A stretch of 64,000 nucleotides of DNA from an uncultured Dysosmobacter sp. (GCF_947631165.1 NZ_CANRKH010000005.1:58257-122256); one strand, 5' to 3'; shown: positions 17,295 to 26,653, counted from the stretch's first letter. Translations and numbers: made by a program. Notes: generated by a model not told the origin, from the sequence alone.

Positions 17295-19510
17295 CCATTC
17301 AGGAACAGTATGAGCTGCTGGAAAAGACCATCCGCAGCTATAATCCCGCCGCCGACTTCGCCCATATCCGCTCCGCCTTCGAGTTCGCGGACAAGGCCCA
17401 TGAGGGCCAGAAGCGCAAGAGCGGCGAGCCATATATCATCCACCCCCTGGCGGTGGCGCAGATCGTGGCGGAGGAGCTGAAGCTGGACAGCGAGTCCATC
17501 GAGGCCGCCCTCCTTCACGATGTCATCGAGGATACCCCCGCGACCCATGAAGAGGTGGCAAAGCTCTTCTCCCCCACCATCGCCGACCTGGTGGAAGGCG
17601 TCAGCAAGCTGACCCGCATCCAGTACGCCACCAAGGAAGACGAGCAGATGGAGAACCTGCGGAAGATGCTCATCGCCATGAGCAAGGACATCCGGGTGAT
17701 TCTCATCAAGGTGGCGGACCGGCTCCACAACATGCGGACCATGGAGTACCAGTCCCCGGCCAAGCAGAAGCAGAAATCCCTGGAGACCATGGAGATCTAC
17801 GCCCCCATCGCCCACCGCCTGGGCATGCAGCGGATGAAGTGGGAGCTGGAGGACCTGTCCCTAAAGTATCTGGACCCCGTGGGCTATGAGGAGATCGTCA
17901 CCAGCCTGGGGGCCAGGCAGAAGGACTACGACGCCTTCATGCAGCGCACCTGCCGGCAGGTGGACGACCGCCTGAACGACATGGGCATCCAGCACGTGGT
18001 CTACGGGCGGGTCAAGCACCCCTACTCCATCTACCGGAAGATGTTCAACCAGAACAAGAACATGGATGAGATCTTCGACCTCTTCGCCTTCCGGGTCGTG
18101 GTGGAGAGCGTGGGCGACTGCTACAATGTGCTGGGCGTGGTCCATGACATCTACAAGCCCGTTCTGGGCCGCTTCAAGGACTATATCGGCACGCCCAAGC
18201 CCAACGGCTACCAGTCCCTGCACACCACTGTGGTGGGAAGCGACGGCATCCCCTTCGAGGTGCAGATCCGCACCCAGGAGATGCATGAGATCGCCGAATA
18301 CGGCGTGGCCGCCCACTGGAAATACAAGCAGAACGGCCAGGGCGCCGGCACCGAGGGCAAATACGAGTGGGTCCGCCGCCTGCTGGAGAATCAGGAGGGC
18401 GCCGACGCCGAGGACTATATCCACTCCCTGAAGGTGGATATGTTCGCCGACGAGGTGTTCGTGTTCACGCCCAACGGCGACGTGCAGAACCTGCCCGCCG
18501 GGGCCACGCCCATTGACTTCGCCTATGCCATCCACTCCGCAGTGGGCAACCGGATGGTGGGAGCCAGGGTCAACGGACGTATCGTGACGTTGGACCATGT
18601 GCTGAAAAACGGCGACATTGTGGAGATCATGACCTCCAAGAACGCCAAAGGCCCCAGCCGGGACTGGATGAAGATCGCCAAGAGCAGCGAGGCCCGCAGC
18701 AAGATCCGCCAGTGGTTCAAAAAAGAGCGGCGGGATGAGAACATCGTCAATGGCCGCGCCTCCTTCGAGGCGGAGCTGAAGCACTGCGGCATCCTCATGC
18801 GGGAGGTGACGGACCCGGAGGTCCTGCCCACGCTGCTGAAAAAAGTGTCCTACACCTCCCTGAAAGAGATGTACGCCGCCATCGGTTACGGCGGCTTCTC
18901 CGCCCAGAAGGCGGTCAGCCGGATGCAGGGCGAGCTGCAGCGGGCCGCAAAGCAGCGCCAGGCCGAGCAGCAGGCCCTGGAGGCCGCCGCGGCGGAGGCC
19001 AAGCAGGGCCGGGAGGAGCCTCACGTCCCCGCCCCCAAGCAGGTGAAGAGCGAGCAGGGCATCATCGTGGAGGGACTGGACAACTGCCTGGTAAAATTCT
19101 CCAAATGCTGCACTCCCGTGCCGGGGGACGACATCGTGGGCTTCATAACCCGGGGCTACGGTGTGTCCGTCCACCGGGCGGACTGCCCCAACGCGTCTCT
19201 GGAAAAGCGGACTGCCCCGGATCAGGCCGGCCGCTGGATCCACGTCTCCTGGGGAACGGATACCAATGAGAGCTATCCCACCATCCTGGAGGCGGTCTGC
19301 AAGGACCGGGTCAACCTGCTGCTGGATATCTCGGCGGCGCTGTCCAGCACCAACACCTTTGTGCTGGGCGTGAACACCCGCAGCACGGAGGACGGCTTTG
19401 CCATCTGCCGTCTGGAGATCCGCATCAAGGACGGGGCCCAGCTCCGGTCCCTGATGAACAAGCTGAATCAGATCTCCGGCGTTTTGAAGGTAACCCGCCC
19501 AGCCGGATGA
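17291..19510 (+). CDS. relA: Bifunctional (p)ppGpp synthetase/hydrolase RelA/SpoT
   Basis: 739 aa Rel enzyme of the stringent response. Domains in order: HD hydrolase with LLHDVIEDTP (~74-83), synthetase (~240-360, containing NGYQSLHTTV), TGS (~392-455, FVFTPNGDVQNLPAGATPID), a conserved Cys/zinc-finger region (KCCTPVPGDDIVGF, ~605) and a C-terminal ACT domain (~660-739). Both catalytic halves look intact. ATG 17291 overlaps the recJ stop; a longer reading frame starting inside recJ is rejected. recJ-relA-dtd-MBL is a common Firmicutes order. Confidence 0.96.
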   Translation: MTIQEQYELLEKTIRSYNPAADFAHIRSAFEFADKAHEGQKRKSGEPYIIHPLAVAQIVAEELKLDSESIEAALLHDVIEDTPATHEEVAKLFSPTIADLVEGVSKLTRIQYATKEDEQMENLRKMLIAMSKDIRVILIKVADRLHNMRTMEYQSPAKQKQKSLETMEIYAPIAHRLGMQRMKWELEDLSLKYLDPVGYEEIVTSLGARQKDYDAFMQRTCRQVDDRLNDMGIQHVVYGRVKHPYSIYRKMFNQNKNMDEIFDLFAFRVVVESVGDCYNVLGVVHDIYKPVLGRFKDYIGTPKPNGYQSLHTTVVGSDGIPFEVQIRTQEMHEIAEYGVAAHWKYKQNGQGAGTEGKYEWVRRLLENQEGADAEDYIHSLKVDMFADEVFVFTPNGDVQNLPAGATPIDFAYAIHSAVGNRMVGARVNGRIVTLDHVLKNGDIVEIMTSKNAKGPSRDWMKIAKSSEARSKIRQWFKKERRDENIVNGRASFEAELKHCGILMREVTDPEVLPTLLKKVSYTSLKEMYAAIGYGGFSAQKAVSRMQGELQRAAKQRQAEQQALEAAAAEAKQGREEPHVPAPKQVKSEQGIIVEGLDNCLVKFSKCCTPVPGDDIVGFITRGYGVSVHRADCPNASLEKRTAPDQAGRWIHVSWGTDTNESYPTILEAVCKDRVNLLLDISAALSSTNTFVLGVNTRSTEDGFAICRLEIRIKDGAQLRSLMNKLNQISGVLKVTRPAG

Positions 19511-19658
19511 CGGCGTCAGAAACTGCGCTCCATTCCGTCCGGCTTTGCCGGACATCCATTGCGCTCCATTTCCTCCGCCTCCTTCAGGGGGGAGCAGGCT
19601 CTCCCCCTGAGCACCCCCACCCCTGCGGGGGACGAGTTTGATGAAAGAGGGATTTCCT

Positions 19659-20102
19659 ATGCGTGCGGTCGTGACCCGTGTGTCCCACGCCTCCGTCACC
19701 ATCGAGGGCCGCGTCAGCGGCCAGATCGGCGAGGGCTATCTCGTCCTGCTGGGAGTCGGCCCCAACGACAGCCCGGAGACCGCCGGCAGGCTGGCGGACA
19801 AGATCTGCAATCTGCGGATCTTTGAGGACGAAAACGAGAAGATGAATCTGAATCTGGAGCAGGTGGGCGGCAGCCTGCTGGTGGTCTCCCAGTTTACCCT
19901 GTACGCCGACACCTCCTCCCGCCGCCCCGGCTTTTCCGGGGCCGCCAAGCCGGACCTGGCCATTCCGCTGTATGAGCGCTTCATGGCCCGCTGCCGGGAA
20001 CGGGGATTTACCGTGGAGCACGGCGAGTTCGGCGCCAAGATGGAGGTGGACTCCCTGAACCACGGCCCGGTGACCATTTTGCTTGATACGGAGCATCCTT
20101 GA
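19659..20102 (+). CDS. dtd: D-aminoacyl-tRNA deacylase
   Basis: 147 aa, normal family length. It frees tRNAs mischarged with D-amino acids or glycine. Motifs: MRAVVTRVSHASVTI at the N-terminus, the catalytic SQFTLYADTS (~78) and the Gly-cisPro-type region LNHGPVTILLDT near the end. ATG 19659 with AAAGAGGG upstream is preferred over an in-frame ATG at 19638. A 148-bp spacer from relA contains the repeated string TGCGCTCCATT. Confidence 0.93.
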   Translation: MRAVVTRVSHASVTIEGRVSGQIGEGYLVLLGVGPNDSPETAGRLADKICNLRIFEDENEKMNLNLEQVGGSLLVVSQFTLYADTSSRRPGFSGAAKPDLAIPLYERFMARCRERGFTVEHGEFGAKMEVDSLNHGPVTILLDTEHP

Positions 20103-20143
20103 GGATATGCTCCCAGACTGATTTTCCCCAGGAGGTGCTTCCA

Positions 20144-20782
20144 TTGGAGATCAAGACTCTGCAGGTCGGCCCCATCGGGACCAACTGCTATATCCTCTGC
20201 GACGAACAGGCAAAGGCCTGCGCCGTCATCGACCCCGGCGGGGAGGCGGAGCGGATCGCCGCCGCGGTGAAAGCCACCGGCTGCGCGCTGAAAAAGATCC
20301 TGCTGACCCACGGCCACTATGACCACACCGGCGGCGTCCTGGGCTTGCTGGACGCTTTTCCGCCCTTGGCCGTTTATATTCACCGGGCGGATCTAGAAAT
20401 GCCGCTGCCCCAGCTCTTTCCCCTGAATAGCGAGATGGGGTCCCTCCCCGGCTTCAGCGGCGTAAATTTCTATGGCGAGGGCGATCACATCTCCGTAGGC
20501 GGGCTGGATGTACAGGTGCTCCACACCCCCGGCCACAGCGAGGGCAGTGTGACCCTTCGCTGCGGGGATATTCTCTTCTGCGGAGACACCCTGTTCGCCG
20601 GCTCCTGCGGCCGGACGGATTTTCCCGGCGGCAGCATGAAAAAGATCATGGCCTCCCTGAAGCGGCTGGGCGAGCTGCCCGGAGACCTCCGGGTCCTTCC
20701 CGGACACATGGAGCCAAGCACCCTGGACCGGGAGCGGCGGAGCAATCCCTACCTGCTCCAGGCCATGCGGGGCGGAATGTAA
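20144..20782 (+). CDS. Metallo-beta-lactamase-fold hydrolase (glyoxalase II-like)
   Basis: 212 aa. The zinc-binding THGHYDHTGG motif is at ~63-72; further metal ligands are in HTPGHSEGSV (~127) and the late PGHMEPSTL. It matches the YcbL/GloB-like MBL group, probably hydrolysing thioesters; the substrate is unknown. The start is taken as TTG 20144 with GGAGGT 7 nt upstream; an upstream TTG at 20099 overlaps dtd and lacks a site. It lies 9 bp before hemZ, so probably in the same operon. Confidence 0.85.
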   Translation: MEIKTLQVGPIGTNCYILCDEQAKACAVIDPGGEAERIAAAVKATGCALKKILLTHGHYDHTGGVLGLLDAFPPLAVYIHRADLEMPLPQLFPLNSEMGSLPGFSGVNFYGEGDHISVGGLDVQVLHTPGHSEGSVTLRCGDILFCGDTLFAGSCGRTDFPGGSMKKIMASLKRLGELPGDLRVLPGHMEPSTLDRERRSNPYLLQAMRGGM

Positions 20783-20791
20783 GGAACGATT

Positions 20792-22324
20792 ATGAAATTG
20801 GTTTTGAACGGTCACGACCAGCGGTATGTGGTGGAGCAGAGCTTGATGAACCTGTTCCCCGGCGAGCTGCCGGTCTATGAGCCGGTCCAGCCCGGGGACG
20901 ACGCCTGGGCCGTCGTTTCCCTGCGGGAAGACGAGCGCTGTCATGTCACCGTGGAGCTGTGCTGGCGGGGCAGGGCGGCGGCATACAGCTGTGGCTGCCC
21001 CCTCTCCGGCACAGACTTTGACCGGGAGGGCCAGCGGCGGCACGCCATCGCCCGGTGCTTCTTCCTGGCGTTCACAAAGATCGTGGAACAGATACCCCCC
21101 GGGGGTATGCAAAATATACCCCCCCAGGGTATGCTGAAAATACCCCCCTGGGGTATGCTCACCGGCGTCCGGCCCGACAAGCCGGTGACCTGGGCACTGG
21201 CCGCCGGAAAGTCGCCGGAGCAGGTCAGGGCTATGCTGGAAGAGGAATATTTTGTCACGCCTCAGCGGGCCGCTCTGGCCCTGGAGACCGGCGCGGCCGC
21301 CCTGGAGGCCCAGAAAAAGCTGGGGCCTCGGGATATCGCGGTTTATGTGGGCATCCCCTTCTGCCCGACCCGGTGCGCCTACTGCTCCTTCGTCAGCCAG
21401 TCGGTGGAACGGAGCTTTTCCCTGGTGCCGCCCTATGTAGACGCGCTGATCGAGGAGATCCGCTCCGGCGGAGAAATGGCTGCGGCCCAAGGGCTGCGGG
21501 TCCGGGCCTTCTACATGGGCGGCGGGACCCCCACGACCCTGACGGCGGAGCAGATGGACCGGGTCCTGACGGCTTTTGAGGAGGCCTTCGATATCGCCTC
21601 CTGCGAGGAGATCACTGTGGAGGCAGGCCGCCCGGACACCATCACAGCGGAGAAGCTGGCGGTGCTGAAGGCCCACGGCGTGACCCGGGTGTCCGTGAAT
21701 CCCCAGACCATGGAGGACCATGTGCTGCGGGCCATCGGCCGGCGGCACACCGCCGGGGACATCGAGGCGGCCATGGAGCTGGTGGGGAAATACGGTTTCC
21801 CCCATGTGAACATGGACCTGATCGCGGGACTGCCGGAGGATACGCCCGAGGGCTTCCGCCGGTCCCTGGACCGGTGCCTGGCCTTCGGCACGGACAATGT
21901 GACCGTCCACACTCTGGCGCTGAAAAAGGGCAGCCGCATCCTGACGGAGGGCTTGGCCATCCCCGGCCCCCAGGCGGTGGCGGAGATGCTGGATCACGCG
22001 GCCCCGGCCCTTCGGGGCGCGGGCTTCCAGCCCTACTACCTGTACCGGCAGAAATACATGTCCGGCAGCTTTGAGAACACGGGATGGTGCCGCCCCGGGG
22101 CGGCGTGCTGGTACAACATCTACATCATGTCGGAGCTGTGTTCCATCCTGTCCTTCGGGGCGGGCGGCTCCACCAAGATGGTGGAGTTTGGGACCAACCG
22201 CATCCAGCGGGCCTTCAACCCGAAATATCCCAAGGAGTATACGGAGCGGCCGGAAAAGTGCCGCGCCAATCAGGCGGCTTTCGCCGCGTTCTACGATCAA
22301 TTAGGAATCAGAAATGAGGAATGA
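20792..22324 (+). CDS. hemZ: Oxygen-independent coproporphyrinogen III dehydrogenase HemZ
   Basis: 510 aa radical-SAM enzyme. The 4Fe-4S cluster motif CPTRCAYC is at ~191-198, followed by MGGGTPTTL (~236). It belongs to the HemZ branch of HemN-like proteins, which has an extra N-terminal domain of ~165 aa; here that domain ends in PWGMLTGVRPDKP. The conserved PWG-LTG-RP block is preceded by two extra 8-residue copies (IPPGGMQN, IPPQGMLK) from a 24-bp tandem triplication at 21092-21163. The 3' end overlaps an inverted repeat. Few or no other haem genes are in view, so activity on porphyrins is by family only. Confidence 0.9.
   Translation: MKLVLNGHDQRYVVEQSLMNLFPGELPVYEPVQPGDDAWAVVSLREDERCHVTVELCWRGRAAAYSCGCPLSGTDFDREGQRRHAIARCFFLAFTKIVEQIPPGGMQNIPPQGMLKIPPWGMLTGVRPDKPVTWALAAGKSPEQVRAMLEEEYFVTPQRAALALETGAAALEAQKKLGPRDIAVYVGIPFCPTRCAYCSFVSQSVERSFSLVPPYVDALIEEIRSGGEMAAAQGLRVRAFYMGGGTPTTLTAEQMDRVLTAFEEAFDIASCEEITVEAGRPDTITAEKLAVLKAHGVTRVSVNPQTMEDHVLRAIGRRHTAGDIEAAMELVGKYGFPHVNMDLIAGLPEDTPEGFRRSLDRCLAFGTDNVTVHTLALKKGSRILTEGLAIPGPQAVAEMLDHAAPALRGAGFQPYYLYRQKYMSGSFENTGWCRPGAACWYNIYIMSELCSILSFGAGGSTKMVEFGTNRIQRAFNPKYPKEYTERPEKCRANQAAFAAFYDQLGIRNEE
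21092..21163 (+). repeat. 24-bp in-frame tandem triplication inside hemZ
   Basis: Three 24-bp units (21092, 21116, 21140), each a near palindrome ATACCCCC..GGGGTATG plus a short linker, encode IPPGGMQN, IPPQGMLK and IPPWGMLT. The last unit is the family-conserved one. Confidence 0.9.
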
Positions 22325-22382
22325 GGAATTTCCCATACCGCTGTGCTGGAAATTCCTAACTCCTAATCCATCATTCCTCATT
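22299..22382. repeat. Inverted repeat at the hemZ / kinase junction
   Basis: Two ~35-nt arms of GAGGAAT/ATTCCTC-type repeats meet in a perfect GGAATTTCC / GGAAATTCC tip around a 14-nt loop. It covers the hemZ stop and ends just before the kinase RBS (22390-22395). Confidence 0.7.
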
Positions 22383-22403
22383 TATTTGAAAGGAGCCATT
22401 CAA

Positions 22404-23339
22404 ATGCCGTACTCTCTGACGCAGATCAATGAAGCCATCCGCAGCGACCCCGGGGCCTTTGCCGCCGAATGTGATGCCGCCTTTGCCAAAAAGGTGGAGA
22501 ACGCGGCGAAGAAGATCGCCGACCATCGGGGCGAATCCCGGGTCATCCTGCTCTCCGGACCCTCCGGCTCCGGCAAGACCACCACCGCGCTGAAGATCGA
22601 GGAGCAGCTGGAGAAAATGGGGGTGGAGACCCATACCATCTCCATGGACAACTACTTCAACACTGTGGACCCGGAGACCGCTCCCCGGAACCGGGAGGGC
22701 GCCATCGACTTTGAGTCCCCCTTCTGCCTGGACGTGGATCTGCTGAACCGCCATTTCGCCATGCTGGACCGGGGCGAGACCATCCATGTGCCCAAGTATG
22801 AGTTTGCCCGGCAGATGCGGTCCGACATCCTGTCCCAGCCCCTGCGGCTGGGGGCCGACGAGCTGGCCATCTTTGAGGGCATTCACGCCCTGAACGACAT
22901 CATTGTGGGCAAGAATCCCCACGCCTTCAAGCTGTATATCGCCGCCCGCAGCAACTTGCTGGACGACGACGGCAAGGTGGTGTTCAACCACGCCTGGCTG
23001 CGGCTGTGCCGCCGCATCGTGCGGGACTTCAAGTTCCGGGGCAGCGACGCCAGCTTCACGCTGAAGATGTGGTCCAACGTCCGCCGGGGCGAGAAGCTGT
23101 ATATCTCCCCCTACAAGGAGAACGCTCACATCATGTTCGACTCCTCCCTGGCCTTTGAGTTCGCCGTGCTGAAGCCCTTTGTGGTGCCGCTGCTGGAGGC
23201 CATCCCCGCCGGCAAATACGACGTGGTGGACGACATGCTGCAGGGTTTTGCCCGGATCGAGGCCATGGACGAGAAATACGTAGCGCCGGAGTCCCTGGCC
23301 CGGGAGTTCATCGGCGGCAGCACCTACAACAATCACTGA
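22404..23339 (+). CDS. Uridine-kinase-like nucleoside kinase
   Basis: 311 aa P-loop kinase. Walker A GPSGSGKTT is at ~52-60; DNYF in SMDNYFNTVD (~82) and IFEGIHALN (~155) are the PRK/Udk family motifs. It is longer than Udk (~210 aa), with an extra N-terminal ~40 and C-terminal ~60 residues typical of the clostridial variant usually labelled nucleoside kinase. ATG 22404 follows AAGGAG; an upstream in-frame start overlapping hemZ is rejected. Substrate not certain. Confidence 0.85.
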   Translation: MPYSLTQINEAIRSDPGAFAAECDAAFAKKVENAAKKIADHRGESRVILLSGPSGSGKTTTALKIEEQLEKMGVETHTISMDNYFNTVDPETAPRNREGAIDFESPFCLDVDLLNRHFAMLDRGETIHVPKYEFARQMRSDILSQPLRLGADELAIFEGIHALNDIIVGKNPHAFKLYIAARSNLLDDDGKVVFNHAWLRLCRRIVRDFKFRGSDASFTLKMWSNVRRGEKLYISPYKENAHIMFDSSLAFEFAVLKPFVVPLLEAIPAGKYDVVDDMLQGFARIEAMDEKYVAPESLAREFIGGSTYNNH

Positions 23340-23354
23340 TACAAATCACGCATA

Positions 23355-23518
23355 AGAACCTGTATTCGCAAGCGTTGAACGCTGTCTGAACGGGTCCTTT
23401 CCCGTCATACTTCGTTGCTTTTCCTTGAAATACACAAAGTATTCCCGCGTCAAATCGCCTCGCCTGACGGGAAAATCCCTCGTCCATCCGGCATTCCCCG
23501 CTTATGAATACAGGTTCT
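23355..23518 (+). repeat. 164-bp dispersed element, copy C
   Basis: The best-preserved copy: AGAACCTGTATTCGCAAGCG at the left and CTTATGAATACAGGTTCT at the right form ~20-bp terminal inverted repeats. It contains CATACTTCGTTGCTTTTCC and GACGGGAAAATCCCTCGTCC. It lies 15 bp after the kinase stop. Confidence 0.9.
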
Positions 23519-23540
23519 AAAACCATTTTCTTGTTTTACA

Positions 23541-23673
23541 GGGGCTGCATAAGCGGCCCCGGCGGCGAAGCCGCCTATGACGAAAGTCCATACTTTTCCT
23601 GCGTGACATAGGCGCGGCGGCGCAATGCGCCGCAATCAAAAACTTTTTGAATGTTTTTGATCGGGAAACAGTA
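23541..23673 (+). repeat. Palindrome-rich intergenic element, copy 1
   Basis: Successive hairpins: GGGGCTGCATAAGCGGCCCC, GGCGGCGAAGCCGCC, GCGGCGCAATGCGCCGC and AAAAACTT...AAGTTTTT-like, ending GGGAAACAGTATG. The reverse complement of 44353-44482 aligns along the whole length with the same hairpin order. Confidence 0.75.
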
Positions 23674-23751
23674 TGAGGAGCCGCTGCTGCGCCGGACGGC
23701 GCAAGTCTCTGTCCCTGAGGGACGGCCATTAAAAAAACAGGAGGTCCTATC

Positions 23752-24144
23752 ATGAACGAAAAAATGCAGGAACTGCTTGAAAACGCCCAGCGCACGGCGG
23801 TCCAGGTGGGTGATATGGCCGCCGACGCCGCTTACGGCGTCAGCAAAAAGGCGGGCGAGCTGCTGTCCGTGGCCAAGCTGCGGGTCCGCATCGCGACCCT
23901 GGAGGGGAATGTGGACGGCTGCATGATGGAGATCGGCGAGCTGCTCTACGCGACCCACACCGGCACGCCCACGGATTCCGAAGTGCTCCAGGCGAAGCTG
24001 GAGGAGATCGACGGATTGAAGGCGGAGATCGCCCAGCTGAACGCCCAGCTGGGCCGGGCACAGCTGATCCTCATCTGCCCCACCTGCGGCGCGGAGACCC
24101 GGGAGGGCGACACCTTCTGCCGGGAGTGCGGGGCGCGGCTGTGA
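23752..24144 (+). CDS. Coiled-coil zinc-ribbon protein
   Basis: 130 aa. Residues ~1-105 are helical with heptad character (VLQAKLEEIDGLKAEIAQLN). The C-terminal CPTCGAETREGDTFCRECG is a four-Cys zinc ribbon. Cytosolic, function unknown; such proteins are common in Clostridia. RBS AGGAGGT precedes ATG 23752. Its stop overlaps the next start (TGATG), so it is coupled to the purine-nucleoside phosphorylase gene. Confidence 0.8.
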   Translation: MNEKMQELLENAQRTAVQVGDMAADAAYGVSKKAGELLSVAKLRVRIATLEGNVDGCMMEIGELLYATHTGTPTDSEVLQAKLEEIDGLKAEIAQLNAQLGRAQLILICPTCGAETREGDTFCRECGARL

Positions 24145-24971
24145 TGGAGCAGTATACCTACGCCCAGTGCCGGGAGAGCGCCCAGGCGCTGCGGGAACAG
24201 CTGGAGGGCTTTGTTCCCAAGGTCCTGCTGATCCTCGGCTCCGGCCTGGGGGCGCTGGGGGACCAGGTGGAGGACCCCATCACGGTGCCTTATGCCCAGG
24301 TGCCTCATATGAGGGCCTCCACCGCACCGGGCCACAAGGGGCAGTTCGTGTTTGGAAAACTGGCGGGCAAAGATACGGCGGTGATGCAGGGACGGCTCCA
24401 CACCTATGAGGGCTGGTCCTTTGCCGACGTCAGCTACCCCGTTCGCCTCCTGCGGCTGCTGGGGGCGGAGACGCTGATCGTCACCAACGCCGCCGGGGCG
24501 GTGAACACCGCCTTTTCCGCCGGAGACATCATGCTCATCACCGACCACATCAAGCTCTTCGGAGACAGCCCTCTGCGAGGCCCCAACATCGACGAGCTGG
24601 GTCCCCGGTTCCCGGATATGAGCCACATATACACGCCGGCTCTTCAGGACGCGGCCCGCCAGGCGGCGGCCGCCCTGGGCACCCCTCTGCGGGAGGGCGT
24701 TTATATGTACTTTCCCGGCCCTCAGTACGAGACCCCCGCCGAGGTACGCCTCGCCCGGACCCTGGGCGCCGACGCGGTGGGCATGTCCACGGTGCCAGAG
24801 GCCATCACGGCCGCCCACTGCGGCATGAGGGTGCTGGGCTTCACGCTCTGCACCAACATGGCAGCGGGCGTGCTGGATGAGCCCCTCTCCGGAGAGGAGG
24901 TCATCGCCGCCGGACAGGCGGCGGGGCCGAATTTCACCGCCCTGGTGAAAGCCTGCCTGGAACGGGTCTAA
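24144..24971 (+). CDS. punA: Purine-nucleoside phosphorylase (type II, trimeric)
   Basis: 275 aa. Phosphorolysis of inosine/guanosine in purine salvage. Motifs: ILGSGLGAL (~29), APGHKGQFVFGKL (~59), MQGRLHTYEGW (~80), TNAAGAVN (~114), YFPGPQYETPAEVR (~193) and the base-binding CTNMAAGVLDE (~238). The start is ATG 24144, which shares one base with the preceding stop; a GTG at 24126 is less likely. Confidence 0.93.
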   Translation: MEQYTYAQCRESAQALREQLEGFVPKVLLILGSGLGALGDQVEDPITVPYAQVPHMRASTAPGHKGQFVFGKLAGKDTAVMQGRLHTYEGWSFADVSYPVRLLRLLGAETLIVTNAAGAVNTAFSAGDIMLITDHIKLFGDSPLRGPNIDELGPRFPDMSHIYTPALQDAARQAAAALGTPLREGVYMYFPGPQYETPAEVRLARTLGADAVGMSTVPEAITAAHCGMRVLGFTLCTNMAAGVLDEPLSGEEVIAAGQAAGPNFTALVKACLERV

Positions 24972-25042
24972 ACAGGCCGGACCGGCATACATTGAAACAC
25001 AGCGCTTTGCGCATCCTTTGTTAAATGTGGGGTCATCACTTC

Positions 25043-26653
25043 ATGTCAAATCAAAAAAAGCAGTCCTTTTTAGGCGGCGCCGCCATTTTGGCGGCGGCTG
25101 TGGCCATCGTCAAGATCATCGGCGCGTTTTACAAGTTCCCCCTGAACAATATCCTGGGCGGCGAGGGAAAGGCCTATTTCAACACGGCGTATTATATCTA
25201 CAACGTGCTGCTGACCATCTCCACCGCAGGGCTTCCTCTGGCCATCTCCAAGATGACCAGCCAGGCCCACGCCCAGGGACGCGAGAACGAGAAGCGGAAG
25301 ATCTTCCGCACCGCCATCGTGCTGTTTTTCTGCCTGGGGGCCGTGGGCTCGGCGTTCATGTACTTCCGGGCGGAGGGACTGGCATCGTTCCTGGAGAACA
25401 GTCTGGCCCATGAGGCGGTGCGGGCGCTGGCTCCCGCCGTGTTCTGCGTGTGCCTGCTGGCCTGCATGCGGGGCTATACCCAGGGCCAGGGAAACATGAC
25501 CCCCACCGCTGTTTCCCAGGTGCTGGAGGCGCTCTGCAAGCTGGGCATCGGCCTGCCCCTGGCCTGGTATCTGCTGAAGACCGGCAGGGGTTTGCAGCTG
25601 GGGGCCGCGGGGGCCATCTTCGGCGTGACTGTGGGCACCATGCTGTCCATGCTGTTTTTGATCGCCTATCTGGCGACCCACCGGAACCATGAGAAAAGCC
25701 TGGATGTGCCCTCTTCCAGCGCCGCGCTGATGAAGCAGATCCTGGTCATCGGCATCCCCATCACACTCAGCAACTCTGCCATGAGCATCATCAATCTGAT
25801 CGACACCAAGATCGTCATGGGCCAGCTGCAAAACGCCCTGCTGCTGTCGGAGACCGACGCGGCGGCGCTGAACGGCCAGTACGGCATGGCCATGGATATG
25901 CCCAACATGGTGGCCTCCTTCGTCTATCCTGTCACCATGAGCCTGATCCCCTTCGCGGCGGCGGCGCTGGCCCAGGGAGACCACGCCAGGGCGGACCGCA
26001 TCGTATCCTCCGCCTTCCGGCTCATCGCCATTTTGGCCCTGCCGGCGGGCATCGGCCTGTCCGTGCTGTCCACGCCCATCATGGTGCTGGTGCTGCCCGC
26101 CCAGTATGAGGACGCTCTGGCGGCGGGTCCCCACCTGCGGATCCTGGGCATAGCGCTGATCTTCATCTGCCTGATGATCCTGACCAACGCCATCTTACAG
26201 ACCTACGGCAAAGAGAAGCTGCCCATTTTCACCGTCGTTGCCGGCGGCGCTACCAAGATCGTGATGAACTACATCCTGGTGGGGAATCCTGATATCAACA
26301 TCCACGGCGCGCCCGTCTCGACCCTGTGCTGCTACCTGGTGATCTGCGGATTGAACCTGTTCTTCGTGTGGAAGTACTCCCCGGCGAAGCCGCGGTACGT
26401 GCAGCTCTTTGCCAAGCCGGTGCTGGCCTCCGTCCTTATGGGCGGCGCAGCCTGGGCGGTGTACGGCTTCGCGGCCCGGGCTCTCAGCGGCCATTCCGTA
26501 TACGGGGCCAACGCCATTGCGACGCTTGCGGGCATCTGCGCCGGTGTGGCGGTGTACGCCGTGCTGGTCATCGCCCTGCGCATCCTGCGGGCGGAGGACG
26601 TGCGCTCCATCCCCCACGGGGAAAAGATGATCAGGCTTCTGCACTTAAAATGA
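25043..26653 (+). CDS. MurJ/SpoVB-family lipid flippase-like membrane protein
   Basis: 536 aa with ~14 predicted hydrophobic segments. The N-terminus FLGGAAILAAAVAIVKIIGA, then FYKFPLNNILGGEGKAYF, is characteristic of the SpoVB/YtgP branch of the MOP superfamily, which includes lipid-II and polysaccharide flippases. ATG 25043 is preferred over ATG 25025, which has no RBS; the GGGG upstream is only moderate. Spore-cortex (SpoVB) versus vegetative peptidoglycan role cannot be settled. Confidence 0.88.
   Translation: MSNQKKQSFLGGAAILAAAVAIVKIIGAFYKFPLNNILGGEGKAYFNTAYYIYNVLLTISTAGLPLAISKMTSQAHAQGRENEKRKIFRTAIVLFFCLGAVGSAFMYFRAEGLASFLENSLAHEAVRALAPAVFCVCLLACMRGYTQGQGNMTPTAVSQVLEALCKLGIGLPLAWYLLKTGRGLQLGAAGAIFGVTVGTMLSMLFLIAYLATHRNHEKSLDVPSSSAALMKQILVIGIPITLSNSAMSIINLIDTKIVMGQLQNALLLSETDAAALNGQYGMAMDMPNMVASFVYPVTMSLIPFAAAALAQGDHARADRIVSSAFRLIAILALPAGIGLSVLSTPIMVLVLPAQYEDALAAGPHLRILGIALIFICLMILTNAILQTYGKEKLPIFTVVAGGATKIVMNYILVGNPDINIHGAPVSTLCCYLVICGLNLFFVWKYSPAKPRYVQLFAKPVLASVLMGGAAWAVYGFAARALSGHSVYGANAIATLAGICAGVAVYAVLVIALRILRAEDVRSIPHGEKMIRLLHLK

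Noticed and set aside
21092..21163. Three 24-bp repeats considered as a CRISPR array
   Set aside because: No unique spacers, and it lies in frame inside hemZ.
15504..22300. Very long minus-strand frames (for example 511, 613 and 635 codons) under recJ, relA and hemZ
   Set aside because: They are antisense to conserved genes, rich in Gly/His/Gln as expected from GC-rich third positions, and lack RBS and family motifs.
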